IMG/VR virus record: IMGVR_UViG_3300036818_000050
Location: 1 to 27,646 of that record
Direction: 5' to 3' (one strand)
DNA length: 27,646 bases
From: a virus
Shown: piece by piece, positions 13,463 to 19,799 of the stretch
How the letters are laid out: each line of letters begins with the position of its first letter
How positions within the stretch are numbered: position 1 is the stretch's first letter
Notes under the pieces: model-generated
What the model was told of the DNA's origin: nothing
The model's input: only the letters and a program-made list of their open reading frames with translations
The model's database searches: none
Translations under genes and position numbers: made by a program

Positions 13463-14236
13463 CTACCGGTTGCGGGACTGGCGCGGTTTCCCGATGCCGA
13501 TATTCGCGAGCAACCCCTGCTTGATCGCGTCCGACACCTGTTGTGGTGACGCGGCGTCCAGGTCGGCCTCGGTCCACTGCTGTCCGGTCACTGACGGCGC
13601 GGTGACGACCGGGCCGGACGACGCGGGCAGCGGCGTGACGGCAGGCTGCTGGGGCGCCGGTGGTGCGTCCGGCGCCTTCGCGGGCTGCTGTGCGGCGAGC
13701 GACGGGTTCGCGACAATCTGGCTGGCGACGATCGCTTTCACCTGGTCGGCGAAGTCGGCAGCCGACGAGTCCAGCCCGGACGTCTTCGCCATGAACGCGC
13801 GGGAGTCCAGCAGCGCGTTCGCGTCGGCACCAGCGGCCTGCGCGGCGCGGAACACGGCCAGTTCGGTCGCGGCCTGCCGTGCGGTGCTCTGGTACTGGGT
13901 GACCTGCTCGGCGAGCTTGCCCGCGTCCGGCTTGTCGTCGATCTGCACGCCCATCTTGTCCGCGAGCAGCTTCAGGGTCTTCTGCTGCTCGTCGAGCTGG
14001 CCGTCGCGCTGCTTCCACCGGTCTTCGTGCTTGCGGGCCTCGGCCTGCATCTGCGCGGCACGCTGGTTGGCGGCGTCGAGGTCGGACTGGAGCTTCGCGA
14101 CCGCATCAGTGGTCGGCGCCGCACTGGGTGCGGGCGCGGGCGCTGGCGGGGTGGGAGCGGCCGGTGGTGTGGCGGGCGGCGTGGCCGGCGCAGCGGCCGG
14201 GTCGGTGACGGCCTGCGCGGGGGCCGGAACGGTCAT
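13463..14236 (-). CDS. Capsid scaffolding protein
   Basis: The protein has 257 residues and starts at ATG 14236; AGGAG lies six bases upstream. Residues 1-43 are almost only Pro/Ala (PATPPATPPAAPTPPAPAPA), and ~44-100 form a coiled coil (DAVAKLQSDLDAANQRAAQM, QRDGQLDEQQKTLKLLADKM). A further helical stretch follows (KLAEQVTQYQSTARQAATEL, then NALLDSRAFMAKTSGLD, DFADQVKAIVASQIVANPSL). A second Pro-rich linker then precedes the C-terminal helix (TEADLDAASPQQVSDAIKQG, GKPRQSRNR), with a basic end likely to bind the capsid lattice. This build and its place immediately before the major capsid gene are diagnostic for phage scaffolds. It is needed only during shell assembly and is expected to leave the mature head. 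Confidence 0.9.
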   Translation of the reverse strand: MTVPAPAQAVTDPAAAPATPPATPPAAPTPPAPAPAPSAAPTTDAVAKLQSDLDAANQRAAQMQAEARKHEDRWKQRDGQLDEQQKTLKLLADKMGVQIDDKPDAGKLAEQVTQYQSTARQAATELAVFRAAQAAGADANALLDSRAFMAKTSGLDSSAADFADQVKAIVASQIVANPSLAAQQPAKAPDAPPAPQQPAVTPLPASSGPVVTAPSVTGQQWTEADLDAASPQQVSDAIKQGLLANIGIGKPRQSRNR

Positions 14237-14245
14237 CGTGGTCTC

Positions 14246-14500
14246 CTACGGGGTGTTGCCGCCACCAGGGCGGATCAGGCTGGTGATGCTGGCCGGCTGA
14301 CTTGCGGCGTTGACGCCGTTCGACGCGCCACCGAGGCCGGTGTCGTTGGTGGTGTAGCCGCCGGTAGGCACGCCGTCGTCGGCGTCCATGTCGGACATCG
14401 TGCCGCCCGCACGGGTCGCGGCACGGGCGGCGTTGAGGTCGAGGTTGCGGGTGGTGCCGTGCTGGGAGCGGACATTCTTGCGGCCAGCCGTCTTCGCCAT
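14246..14500 (-). CDS. Small hypothetical protein before scaffold
   Basis: The protein has 84 residues and starts at ATG 14500, sharing a base with the preceding stop (TGATG). The upstream continuation of the frame is rejected because it runs through the neighbouring gene. The N-terminus is basic (MAKTAGRKNVRSQHGTTRN), followed by LDLNAARAATRAGGTMSDMD and a Gly/Asn/Ser-rich disordered tail (GGYTTNDTGLGGASNGVNAA, ending IRPGGGNTP). I do not recognise the family. A basic head and flexible tail would fit a small capsid-interior or nucleic-acid-binding protein, but nothing in the sequence proves this. The gene ends nine bases before the scaffold start. Confidence 0.6.
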   Translation of the reverse strand: MAKTAGRKNVRSQHGTTRNLDLNAARAATRAGGTMSDMDADDGVPTGGYTTNDTGLGGASNGVNAASQPASITSLIRPGGGNTP

Positions 14501-14832
14501 CACACGCGCTCCGGCGCGGACCACTGTGCTTCGCCGCTGCCCTGCGAGCGCGACGTGACCCACAGGGTGTCGTTCCCGTCGAGCAGGACCTGACCGTTGA
14601 CGCAGGACTCGACGGTGTTGCCCCACGTGCGAACGATCACCATTGGGTAGACGTCCCCGGTGCGGGCGTCGTTGCCATGATGGATTTGCGCGCCGAGTTC
14701 CTGGCTGGCCAGGGTGACACCGGCGGCATTGAGGTTGCGCGCGCCGGCGCGGCGTTTGTTGATCTGCTCGACGTCCATGCCGGCAAGTCGGTAGTGGACG
14801 ATCCGTCCCACGCTCGGTACCACCTGGATCAC
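14500..14832 (-). CDS. Conserved actinophage hypothetical protein (GRIVHY...W-APERV)
   Basis: The protein has 110 residues and starts at ATG 14832 in an ATGA overlap with the preceding gene. It reads VPSVGRIVHYRLAGMDVEQI, then a helical RAGARNLNAAGV, GNDARTGDVYPMVIVRTWGN, ESCVNGQVLLDGNDTLWVTS and ends GEAQWSAPERV. The framework 'GRIVHY-L----A--I...G---YP-(V/I)(V/I)V--W-----VN-QV-LDGND-LWVTS-----G---W-PE(R/P)(V/C)' is very common in small proteins of actinobacterial phages, usually in this part of the genome. It is probably a small beta-barrel fold, as the central GRIVHY and VLLDG strands suggest. No function is known to me. Confidence 0.75.
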   Translation of the reverse strand: MIQVVPSVGRIVHYRLAGMDVEQINKRRAGARNLNAAGVTLASQELGAQIHHGNDARTGDVYPMVIVRTWGNTVESCVNGQVLLDGNDTLWVTSRSQGSGEAQWSAPERV

Positions 14833-15122
14833 TTCCCTTTCTTCGCGTTTTTCGCTGCGGTTTTCTGGCCTTTCGCGAGGACGTTCTGGGCGAAGTTGGC
14901 CTGCTGCTGCGCCTTCGGACCGAACTTGCCGGCCGCGGCCGCGTCCATCTTGGCCTTCGGGATCGGCTTGCCTGCCGGGACGCCGAGCGACTGGTGCAGG
15001 CCGCCCTTCTTGAACGAGATGGGCTGCTTGCCGGGCGAGGAGATCGTCTCGGTCTTGCTCGCCGCCGGTTTCGGCGTCGACTTCGCCGCCGGCTTGCCGC
15101 TGGTCTTCTTCGGTGTCGCCAT
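14829..15122 (-). CDS. Lys-rich phage hypothetical protein
   Basis: The protein has 97 residues. ATG 15122 is preferred because AGGGTG lies eight bases upstream; a TTG two codons earlier is less likely. The N-terminus is strongly basic and low in complexity (KKTSGKPAAKSTPKPAASKT). Residues ~35-70 contain ISFKKGGLHQSLGVPAGKPI and PKAKMDAAAAGKFGPKAQQQ, a segment that recurs in small actinophage proteins ('I-FK-G-LH-SLGV--G--IP--K---A--G--G-KA--Q---A-NVL'). The C-terminus is basic again (KGQKTAAKNAKKGK). Such Lys/Ala tails suggest binding to DNA or to the inside of the capsid. It ends in an ATGA overlap with the next gene. Confidence 0.7.
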   Translation of the reverse strand: MATPKKTSGKPAAKSTPKPAASKTETISSPGKQPISFKKGGLHQSLGVPAGKPIPKAKMDAAAAGKFGPKAQQQANFAQNVLAKGQKTAAKNAKKGK

Positions 15123-15124
15123 GG

Positions 15125-15373
15125 TCAACTCACCCTCTCGTAGGTCGCCTCGAAGATGTCATCTCGGCACGGGTAGAACTCGCCCGCGACGCCTCGGATC
15201 ACCCAGTCGCCCAGGTTGGCGCGCATGGTGCCTTCGAGAGTGGGAATGTCGATGCCTTCGGGACTCTTCTCGTTGGCGCCCCCGCACCAGGTGGCGATGA
15301 CCGAGCCGTCGTTCACCGACTCGAAGCGCATGGCCTCGATCTCGACCGGCTTCTTCCTGTACCGACCCGCCAT
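15125..15373 (-). CDS. Small conserved phage protein (RYRKKPVEIEA...GDWVIRGV-GEFYPC family)
   Basis: The protein has 82 residues and starts at ATG 15373, three bases before the end of the MuF gene, with no strong ribosome site. It has the full family pattern: MAGRYRKKPVEIEAMRFESV at the start, WCGGANE in the middle, and NLGDWVIRGVAGEFYPCRDD, IFEATYERV at the end. This family occurs in phages of many hosts and in prophages, often in or near head genes. The fold is thought to be compact and the role is not established. Cys residues (WCGG and YPC) are in the usual places. The gene is followed by overlap-coupled small genes toward scaffold. Confidence 0.85.
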   Translation of the reverse strand: MAGRYRKKPVEIEAMRFESVNDGSVIATWCGGANEKSPEGIDIPTLEGTMRANLGDWVIRGVAGEFYPCRDDIFEATYERVS

Positions 15374-15375
15374 GG

Positions 15376-16491
15376 TCAGCCTGCCTTCCGTGGTTGCCGT
15401 GGTGCCTGATGGTACGTCCGAACGTGCCTGTCCAGGGTGGACCGTGCCGCCGTCAACCTCCGGTTAGCTTGAGCTTTCGCCAACGGTGTGAGCGCGACCG
15501 CGCGGCCGGCGGTTTCCCGGCGCACGGACCGTTCCAGGGCACGCTGCCGTTGCTGGCCCGCGTAGGACGGCCCGGACGCGGCGGGCGGCATCATCATGTT
15601 CATGCCGTCGGCGAACGGCACCAGGAAGTGTCGGCACGACGGGTGCAGCAGCCCGCGCGCGACCGCCTCGGCGACCGTGGCCGCGACCGGTTGCAACTGC
15701 CGCACGCCACGGGAATCAACCGCGGTCACCATCGACCCGGCCGGCGTCGACCCGAACAGCGACAGGACCCGGTACTCGAACGGAAGGCACTTCGGGCACG
15801 ACTGGCCGAGGCTGGTTTTGTCGACCATCACCAGGTCCATGCCGTGGCCGGCCATCAGCTGGTACTGCGCAGCCAGGGCGAGCCTGGTGCACGCGGTGCG
15901 GGTGGCCATCTGCACGTAGACGGGCAGCGGCCAGCGGCGCCCGGCGGTGTCGGTGAGCACCGTGAGGCCGTGCGCGGCCGTGTCGTCCATGATCTTCTGC
16001 GCGGCCAGCGCCGGCTCGCTGCCTCGGGTGGCGTCAGCGGCTTGACGGAACACGTCGTCGACCTCGCCGACCGCGAACACGGCGCCGTCATGGATGCGGA
16101 CGAGGAACTGTTGCCACCCCGGCGACACCGACACGTCCGGCACCGCGAACGGCTTGGCCGGCTGCCCGACGGGAACGCCGAACAGTGTGCGCACCGGCGG
16201 AAGACTGTCGTTGAGCACCGCGGTGGTCTCGCGGAGGATCCGCTGCTGCGCCGCGGCGAGGGTGCGGTCCGTCCGCGTGACCGCACCGGCCATGGTGGCG
16301 GCCGCGGCGGCGTGCAGCTCCCTTGCGACCTTCCTGCGGTTGGCACTCTGCAAGACCCGGCGGACCGCTTCGCCGAGCTGGCCGAGCAGCATCAGCTGCG
16401 CGCCAACCATGACGGCCGCCACGGCGGCGGCGACGGCCAGCGCGGTGTCCTCGCGCCGGCCGCCGGGCGTCTGCTGCGCGGCGGCAGTCAT
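15376..16491 (-). CDS. MuF-like minor capsid protein (phage minor capsid protein 2-type)
   Basis: The protein has 371 residues and starts at ATG 16491, six bases after the portal stop and without an obvious ribosome site, so it is probably coupled to the portal. The N-terminal ~75 residues are helical and Ala-rich with a hydrophobic patch (AVAAAVAAVMVGAQLMLLGQ). The middle holds LPPVRTLFGVPVGQ and ATRGSEPALAAQKIMDDTAA. The C-terminal half has the minor-capsid/MuF pattern: YVQMATRTACTRLALAAQYQ, then GQSCPKCLPFEYRVLSL and GLLHPSCRHFLVPFADG. C-x2-C followed by HP-CRH is the expected Cys/His set of this family. It probably binds portal and enters the capsid, where it may help with DNA ejection. 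The C-terminus is basic and Arg-rich. Confidence 0.8.
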   Translation of the reverse strand: MTAAAQQTPGGRREDTALAVAAAVAAVMVGAQLMLLGQLGEAVRRVLQSANRRKVARELHAAAAATMAGAVTRTDRTLAAAQQRILRETTAVLNDSLPPVRTLFGVPVGQPAKPFAVPDVSVSPGWQQFLVRIHDGAVFAVGEVDDVFRQAADATRGSEPALAAQKIMDDTAAHGLTVLTDTAGRRWPLPVYVQMATRTACTRLALAAQYQLMAGHGMDLVMVDKTSLGQSCPKCLPFEYRVLSLFGSTPAGSMVTAVDSRGVRQLQPVAATVAEAVARGLLHPSCRHFLVPFADGMNMMMPPAASGPSYAGQQRQRALERSVRRETAGRAVALTPLAKAQANRRLTAARSTLDRHVRTYHQAPRQPRKAG

Positions 16492-16497
16492 CGCGGG

Positions 16498-18342
16498 CTA
16501 CGCATTCGGATCCGCACCGCCGGTCGAGGGCTCGTTCGGGTTGTCGCCCGGCACCGGCCCGTGAACCGGCGGAACGGTCGAGGTCTGGGCGATCTGGTCG
16601 ATCTCCTGGCCCAGGTCTTCGCCCATCGGTGCGGCCAGCGCGATACGGGCGCGGGAGGCGAGTTCGGCGCCGGTCTCGGAGAAGATCGCGGTGACTTCCT
16701 CGTCGACCTGTTCCGGCGACCAGTCGGGATGCACCAGCTGGACGATGACCCGCTTGGACGCGGCGGCGGCGGCTTCGAGAGCCTGCGCGGTCTGGGCGAG
16801 GGTGGTGATGTCGGGGCCGATGGTTTCGACGAACTCGATGTTGGGCCGTTCTGGCGTGATCGCGCGGTTCCCGAAGTTCTGGACCTCCATGACCATCAGG
16901 CTGTAGATGATGTTCGCGAGTTCCGGCCGCACCGTGTTGATCTTTTTGGAGCGGGTCATCATCGTGAGCCGCTCACGCATGTTGATCTCGGTCGCGGTGA
17001 GCGCGCCGCCACCCTGCTCGTAGTCCCCGAACGTCTGACTGGAGTAGCCGGCCTGCTGCACGATCTTGTTCACCAGGTCGGTGCAGGTCTGCTGATGCTC
17101 CTGCCAGCGGATGTTGAACTGGTTCAGCGTGATCGCGGGCGACGAGTCGTCGTGCAGCATGTTCATCGGCGAGTACACCTGCCGCTCGGGCTCCCACACC
17201 GCGCCTTTGCCGCGGCCGATGTTGTCGAGGTACTGCGGCGGGACGATGATCCGCGACTTGGCCAGGCGCACGTCCCGGATCCACGAGCTGTAGACCTCGT
17301 CGAGGTTGTCCATCAGGTTCTCGACGCCGGAGAAGTCGGAGCGCCCGATTGGCCAAGCTTGCGGGCCGAGGTCGCGGAAGATCCTGTTGGGCGTCAGGTT
17401 CGGGACGTAGACGACGCTGCTGGCGTCGAGCGGCTGGTCCGGGAACACGATGGTGTCGCCGACGACGTCCGGGTTGATCGCCTGGATCGTCGACTTGATC
17501 GCCGACGTCGTGGCGTGTGCGTCCAACGGCAGCCGCTCGCCGATGTCAGTCTGAGTGCCCTGATAGAGGCCGTGGAAGATCGCGTTCTGGCTGGGGACAT
17601 GCATCTCCAGATGCCGCAGCACCTCGTCGCCGTTGTCTTCCAGCACCTGCCAGAACGTGGCGGCCTTGAGCTTGTCGTAGGTGAACAGCGGAACACCGAC
17701 GTCGGCCGGTACGGCGACGAACCACGGCGTGGCCTGGACGTCCAGGTCCCACACGGTCCGCAGGTAGACGCCGCCGAGCGCGGAACACATCTCGGCCGCT
17801 TCCAGCAGGCGCCGATGCGTCGAGTCGTCGAGGAGTTGCTCGAACCAGGCGTTGTTGAGTGCGGCCTGCTTACCGTCCAGTGAGGATCGGATCACGGGCG
17901 GCTTACTGAACAGCAGCGACGCCGAGGTTTGGGAGATGTCGCCGGCGATCGGCACGTGCGACCGGGTGCGCTTCTCGCCGGGCGGTGTCGGGTTGCCCCA
18001 GAAGCTGTATTCGATCGAGCCGAGCAGGCCGCCGCGGAACTGGCCGGGCCGCGGTGTCGGCATACCGGCCTCGCCGGTCGAGGAGAAGAACGAGCGCCCG
18101 ACGGGCGAGTTGGCGCCGAGGTTGTAGTAGACCCAGGCGAGCCTTTGCCTGTCGCCGGTCCACCAGGCGTCCCAGATCCGGTGCATGTAGGAGACGGGCT
18201 CGTATTCGGGCGGTGGCCACGGCTGGTTGACGACCGGGAGCCGGGTCATCATCCGGTTGTCGACCGGCCGCGCGGTGATGTTCGTAGCGCCACCGCCGGG
18301 CCCGTAGTTGGGGTCGATGATGCCGGGGATCGAGCGCGTCAC
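16498..18342 (-). CDS. Portal protein
   Basis: The protein has 614 residues with GTG 18342 as start: GAGGAG lies six bases upstream and the preceding gene stops ten bases before it. The frame opens 17 codons earlier at a TTG, but that would overlap the upstream gene without a ribosome site. Landmarks are YMHRIWDAWWTGDRQRLAWV near residue 55, TSASLLFSKPPVIRSSLDG, LALGG-type helices, WEPERQVYSPMNMLHDDSS and QQAGYSSQTFGDYEQGGG followed by LTATEINMRERLTMMTRSKK (the typical stem/wing segment). A C-terminal helix (LAQTAQALEAAAAASKRVIV) then precedes an acidic Pro-rich tail. This matches SPP1-gp6-like portals. It forms the dodecamer at one capsid vertex through which terminase packs DNA. Confidence 0.9.
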   Translation of the reverse strand: MTRSIPGIIDPNYGPGGGATNITARPVDNRMMTRLPVVNQPWPPPEYEPVSYMHRIWDAWWTGDRQRLAWVYYNLGANSPVGRSFFSSTGEAGMPTPRPGQFRGGLLGSIEYSFWGNPTPPGEKRTRSHVPIAGDISQTSASLLFSKPPVIRSSLDGKQAALNNAWFEQLLDDSTHRRLLEAAEMCSALGGVYLRTVWDLDVQATPWFVAVPADVGVPLFTYDKLKAATFWQVLEDNGDEVLRHLEMHVPSQNAIFHGLYQGTQTDIGERLPLDAHATTSAIKSTIQAINPDVVGDTIVFPDQPLDASSVVYVPNLTPNRIFRDLGPQAWPIGRSDFSGVENLMDNLDEVYSSWIRDVRLAKSRIIVPPQYLDNIGRGKGAVWEPERQVYSPMNMLHDDSSPAITLNQFNIRWQEHQQTCTDLVNKIVQQAGYSSQTFGDYEQGGGALTATEINMRERLTMMTRSKKINTVRPELANIIYSLMVMEVQNFGNRAITPERPNIEFVETIGPDITTLAQTAQALEAAAAASKRVIVQLVHPDWSPEQVDEEVTAIFSETGAELASRARIALAAPMGEDLGQEIDQIAQTSTVPPVHGPVPGDNPNEPSTGGADPNA

Positions 18343-18352
18343 GGCCAGCTCC

Positions 18353-18604
18353 TCATTCGTCCATGTCCGCTCGCGCGGCGTGCGCTTCGTCAAGCGTCAA
18401 CGCGTACCGCAGCATGCCCATTGACTCCCACCGCTTGATGCCGTCGCTGGCGCATGTCCACATGCCGCGTTCACCGTCTTCGTCGATCGACTCGACGAGC
18501 GCGACCCACTTTGTGACGAGGCCGTGTTCCTTTTCGCGCACGACCTCGGCGATGGCTGCGTTCAGGGCGTCGCGCATGTCGGCGCCGTCAGGTTCGTCGG
18601 TCAC
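18353..18604 (-). CDS. Small conserved actinophage protein
   Basis: The protein has 83 residues and starts at GTG 18604 (VTDEPDGADM) with GAGGG five bases upstream; the preceding stop is two bases away. It is acidic and mostly helical: DALNAAIAEVVREKEHGLVT, KWVALVESIDEDGERGMWTC, ASDGIKRWESMGMLRYALTL, ending ARADMDE. The pattern 'G--T-W--(V/L)(V/A)E-IDEDGERG-W---S-G--RW---G-L-YAL-----A' occurs in small proteins of actinobacterial phages. The segment GERGMW...GMLRYAL is diagnostic for me, but the role is unknown. The gene lies between the terminase module and the portal, and its end supplies the ribosome site used by the portal. Confidence 0.8.
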   Translation of the reverse strand: MTDEPDGADMRDALNAAIAEVVREKEHGLVTKWVALVESIDEDGERGMWTCASDGIKRWESMGMLRYALTLDEAHAARADMDE

Positions 18605-18605
18605 G

Positions 18606-18860
18606 TCAGCCCTCGCTCTCGGTCGTGTGCTGTTGCAGGTGCAGCGCGACCGCTGCGTTCATGAACTGGGCCTGCCGGGTGAGCGCGGCCGTGGTGATGC
18701 TGGAGATCCAGCCGTTGAGGCTCCCGGTGAGCGCGGCGTCGCGTTGTTCCCGTTGGGTCACGCCGAGCGGTGGTTCCGGGATGCGCGTCTCGCACAGGAC
18801 GCATTGGTGCTCGACGCGCGGCTGGAACTGGTTGAGGTCGACGACGACGGGCGCGCTCAT
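18606..18860 (-). CDS. Small hypothetical protein with C-x2-C motif
   Basis: The protein has 84 residues and starts at ATG 18860 in an ATGA overlap with the preceding gene. The upstream continuation is Arg/Leu-rich antisense-like and is rejected. It reads MSAPVVVDLNQFQPRVEHQC, VLCETRIPEPPLGVTQREQR and DAALTGSLNGWISSITTAAL, then helical QFMNAAVALHLQQHTTESEG. C-x2-C near residue 20 (HQCVLC) could hold half of a metal site. I do not recognise the family. It is one of five short genes filling the space between large terminase and portal. Confidence 0.7.
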   Translation of the reverse strand: MSAPVVVDLNQFQPRVEHQCVLCETRIPEPPLGVTQREQRDAALTGSLNGWISSITTAALTRQAQFMNAAVALHLQQHTTESEG

Positions 18861-19153
18861 GAGCTCTCCTCGCGGGCGGCCTTGCAACAGCACATGCCTT
18901 CGGGCCTGTCGTCGTAGCCCTCTTCCCAGTCGCCGATGCACGAGTTGCAGCAGGTCCCTCGGTGCGCCTCGGACGAGCAGTAGAACCGGGCCCACACGTC
19001 CGGCTTTTGCTCACCGATCTCGCGCTCGAACCGTCGGAACCAGCGGAGCTGGCTGCGCGGTCCCCACTTCGCGATGACCGGCGGGATGAACCCGCGCTGT
19101 GGGCGGTAGGCCGGTTCGTAGGTGGGGTCTTCGAGCGGCGCGAGGACGCTCAC
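18857..19153 (-). CDS. Cys-rich small protein, likely zinc-binding
   Basis: The protein has 98 residues and starts at GTG 19153 (AGGTG five bases upstream), overlapping the previous stop by four bases (GTGA). The N-terminal half is aromatic and Pro-rich (PLEDPTYEPAYRPQRGFIPP), then WFRRFEREIGEQKPDVWARF. The C-terminal part carries seven Cys in ~35 residues: FYCSSEAHRGTCCNSCIGDW, then RPEGMCCCKAAREESS. The spacing C-x8-CC-x2-C...CCC suggests one or two zinc sites. The pattern of a closely packed Cys set after a conserved W-RRFERE helix fits a small regulator or DNA-binding protein, but I do not recognise a named family. Confidence 0.7.
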   Translation of the reverse strand: MSVLAPLEDPTYEPAYRPQRGFIPPVIAKWGPRSQLRWFRRFEREIGEQKPDVWARFYCSSEAHRGTCCNSCIGDWEEGYDDRPEGMCCCKAAREESS

Positions 19154-19428
19154 GGATTCACCTCGTGGAACGCCAGCGGCTCAGCGTCACCGGGAACAAA
19201 ACTGGTGAACTCGGCCATGTGGGAATCGCCGCTCTGCCACCAGTGCAGATAGGCCAGCTTCTCGCCGTCGACGCTCAGTGTCGTGTTCGGTGCTGGATGA
19301 TCCGCGCCGGCCTGCTTCAGCGCGGTGTGTGCGTCCACCTGGTCGGCCAGTTTCCGGAGTTGGTCCGAGGTGAGGCGGATGATCACCGGAGCTGGCTCCC
19401 GACGCTGGCTCGCGCTACTGGTTTCCAC
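19150..19428 (-). CDS. Small hypothetical protein
   Basis: The protein has 92 residues and starts at GTG 19428, with GGAGG eight bases upstream (the GGAGGGCTGA string resembles the one before the next gene upstream). It reads SSASQRREPAPVIIRLTSDQ, LRKLADQVDAHTALKQAGAD and TTLSVDGEKLAYLHWWQSGD, ending HMAEFTSFVPGDAEPLAFHE. A first helix with LTSDQLRKLADQVDA is followed by a beta part with a WW pair. No motif identifies it. It ends in a GTGA overlap with the Cys-rich gene and is therefore co-translated with it. Confidence 0.65.
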   Translation of the reverse strand: METSSASQRREPAPVIIRLTSDQLRKLADQVDAHTALKQAGADHPAPNTTLSVDGEKLAYLHWWQSGDSHMAEFTSFVPGDAEPLAFHEVNP

Positions 19429-19431
19429 GTC

Positions 19432-19767
19432 TCAGCCCTCCTCGGCGGTCGGGTCCGGCACCTCGGTGACGTGGCCGCAGCGGGCCAGGAGGTCGTTCGA
19501 GGACAGTTCGAGACCACCGACGTCACGCGGCGTCCACAGATCGGATGGTTCGCCGTCGATCAGGATCCGTTTCCAGCGCATGCCGGCCGCGCCGATCACG
19601 AGGTCGACGTCGACCGGGATGATCTGGCCGTTGACGAACACGCGGCCCGCGCGCTTGATGCGCGACGGCGCGCGCTCGGGCGGTTTCGGCGGGTCGGGGA
19701 GCTTCCCGTCGATCGACTTCAGCGTGGCGAGCACGTCACGCAGCAGGTCGTTGGTGATCTCGATCAT
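19432..19767 (-). CDS. Hypothetical protein downstream of terminase
   Basis: The protein has 111 residues and starts at ATG 19767. GGGAGGG lies four bases upstream, and the 20-bp palindrome lies further upstream, just 12 bases before the start. The extended frame to 19842 would overlap the large terminase gene and is rejected. It reads MIEITNDLLRDVLATLKSID, then a basic Pro-rich linker (PDPPKPPERAPSRIKRAGR), then a beta module VNGQIIPVDVDLVIGAAGMR, KRILIDGEPSDLWTPRDVGG, LELSSNDLLARCGHVTEV. I do not recognise a family. The small C-terminal fold has Trp and single Cys/His residues. It is the first gene after terminase and may be expressed separately because of the palindrome. Confidence 0.65.
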   Translation of the reverse strand: MIEITNDLLRDVLATLKSIDGKLPDPPKPPERAPSRIKRAGRVFVNGQIIPVDVDLVIGAAGMRWKRILIDGEPSDLWTPRDVGGLELSSNDLLARCGHVTEVPDPTAEEG

Positions 19768-19779
19768 CAGCCCTCCCAA

Positions 19780-19799
19780 ACCTCCAGTTAGGTGAAGGT
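19780..19799 (-). promoter_or_regulatory. Operator-like 20-bp imperfect palindrome, copy 1
   Basis: On the plus strand the bases read ACCTCCAGTTAGGTGAAGGT. Seven of ten pairs match the rule (A-T, C-G, C-G, T-A, C-G, A-T, T-A), an eighth is a T-G wobble, and two are mismatched. It overlaps the last base of the large terminase stop and ends 12 bases before the next gene start. Its minus-strand continuation is GGTTTG, the same six bases that follow copies 2 and 3. Proteins that bind it are unknown. Confidence 0.55.

Noticed and set aside
12090-14300. A 736-codon plus-strand frame across capsid and scaffold genes
   Set aside because: Composition is shadow-like (runs of Arg, Gly, Cys). It runs through the capsid leader and both clear minus-strand genes, and no protein family pattern is visible.
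14406-14415. CCCGCACGGG resembling the capsid leader units
   Set aside because: A single isolated occurrence inside a coding gene in GC-rich DNA, with no spacing pattern.
15459-15478. A fourth possible copy of the 20-bp palindrome
   Set aside because: Only 15 of 20 bases match copy 1, the dyad is poor, and it lies inside the MuF gene where the codons explain it. Probably chance.
15394-17883. An 829-codon plus-strand frame over portal and MuF genes
   Set aside because: It is a by-product of third-position G/C on the minus strand, with Arg/His/Val-rich composition, against strongly supported portal and MuF proteins.
18343-18393. TTG start 17 codons upstream for the portal protein
   Set aside because: It would overlap the preceding gene by 41 bases with no ribosome site, whereas GTG 18342 has GAGGAG at ideal spacing right after the stop.
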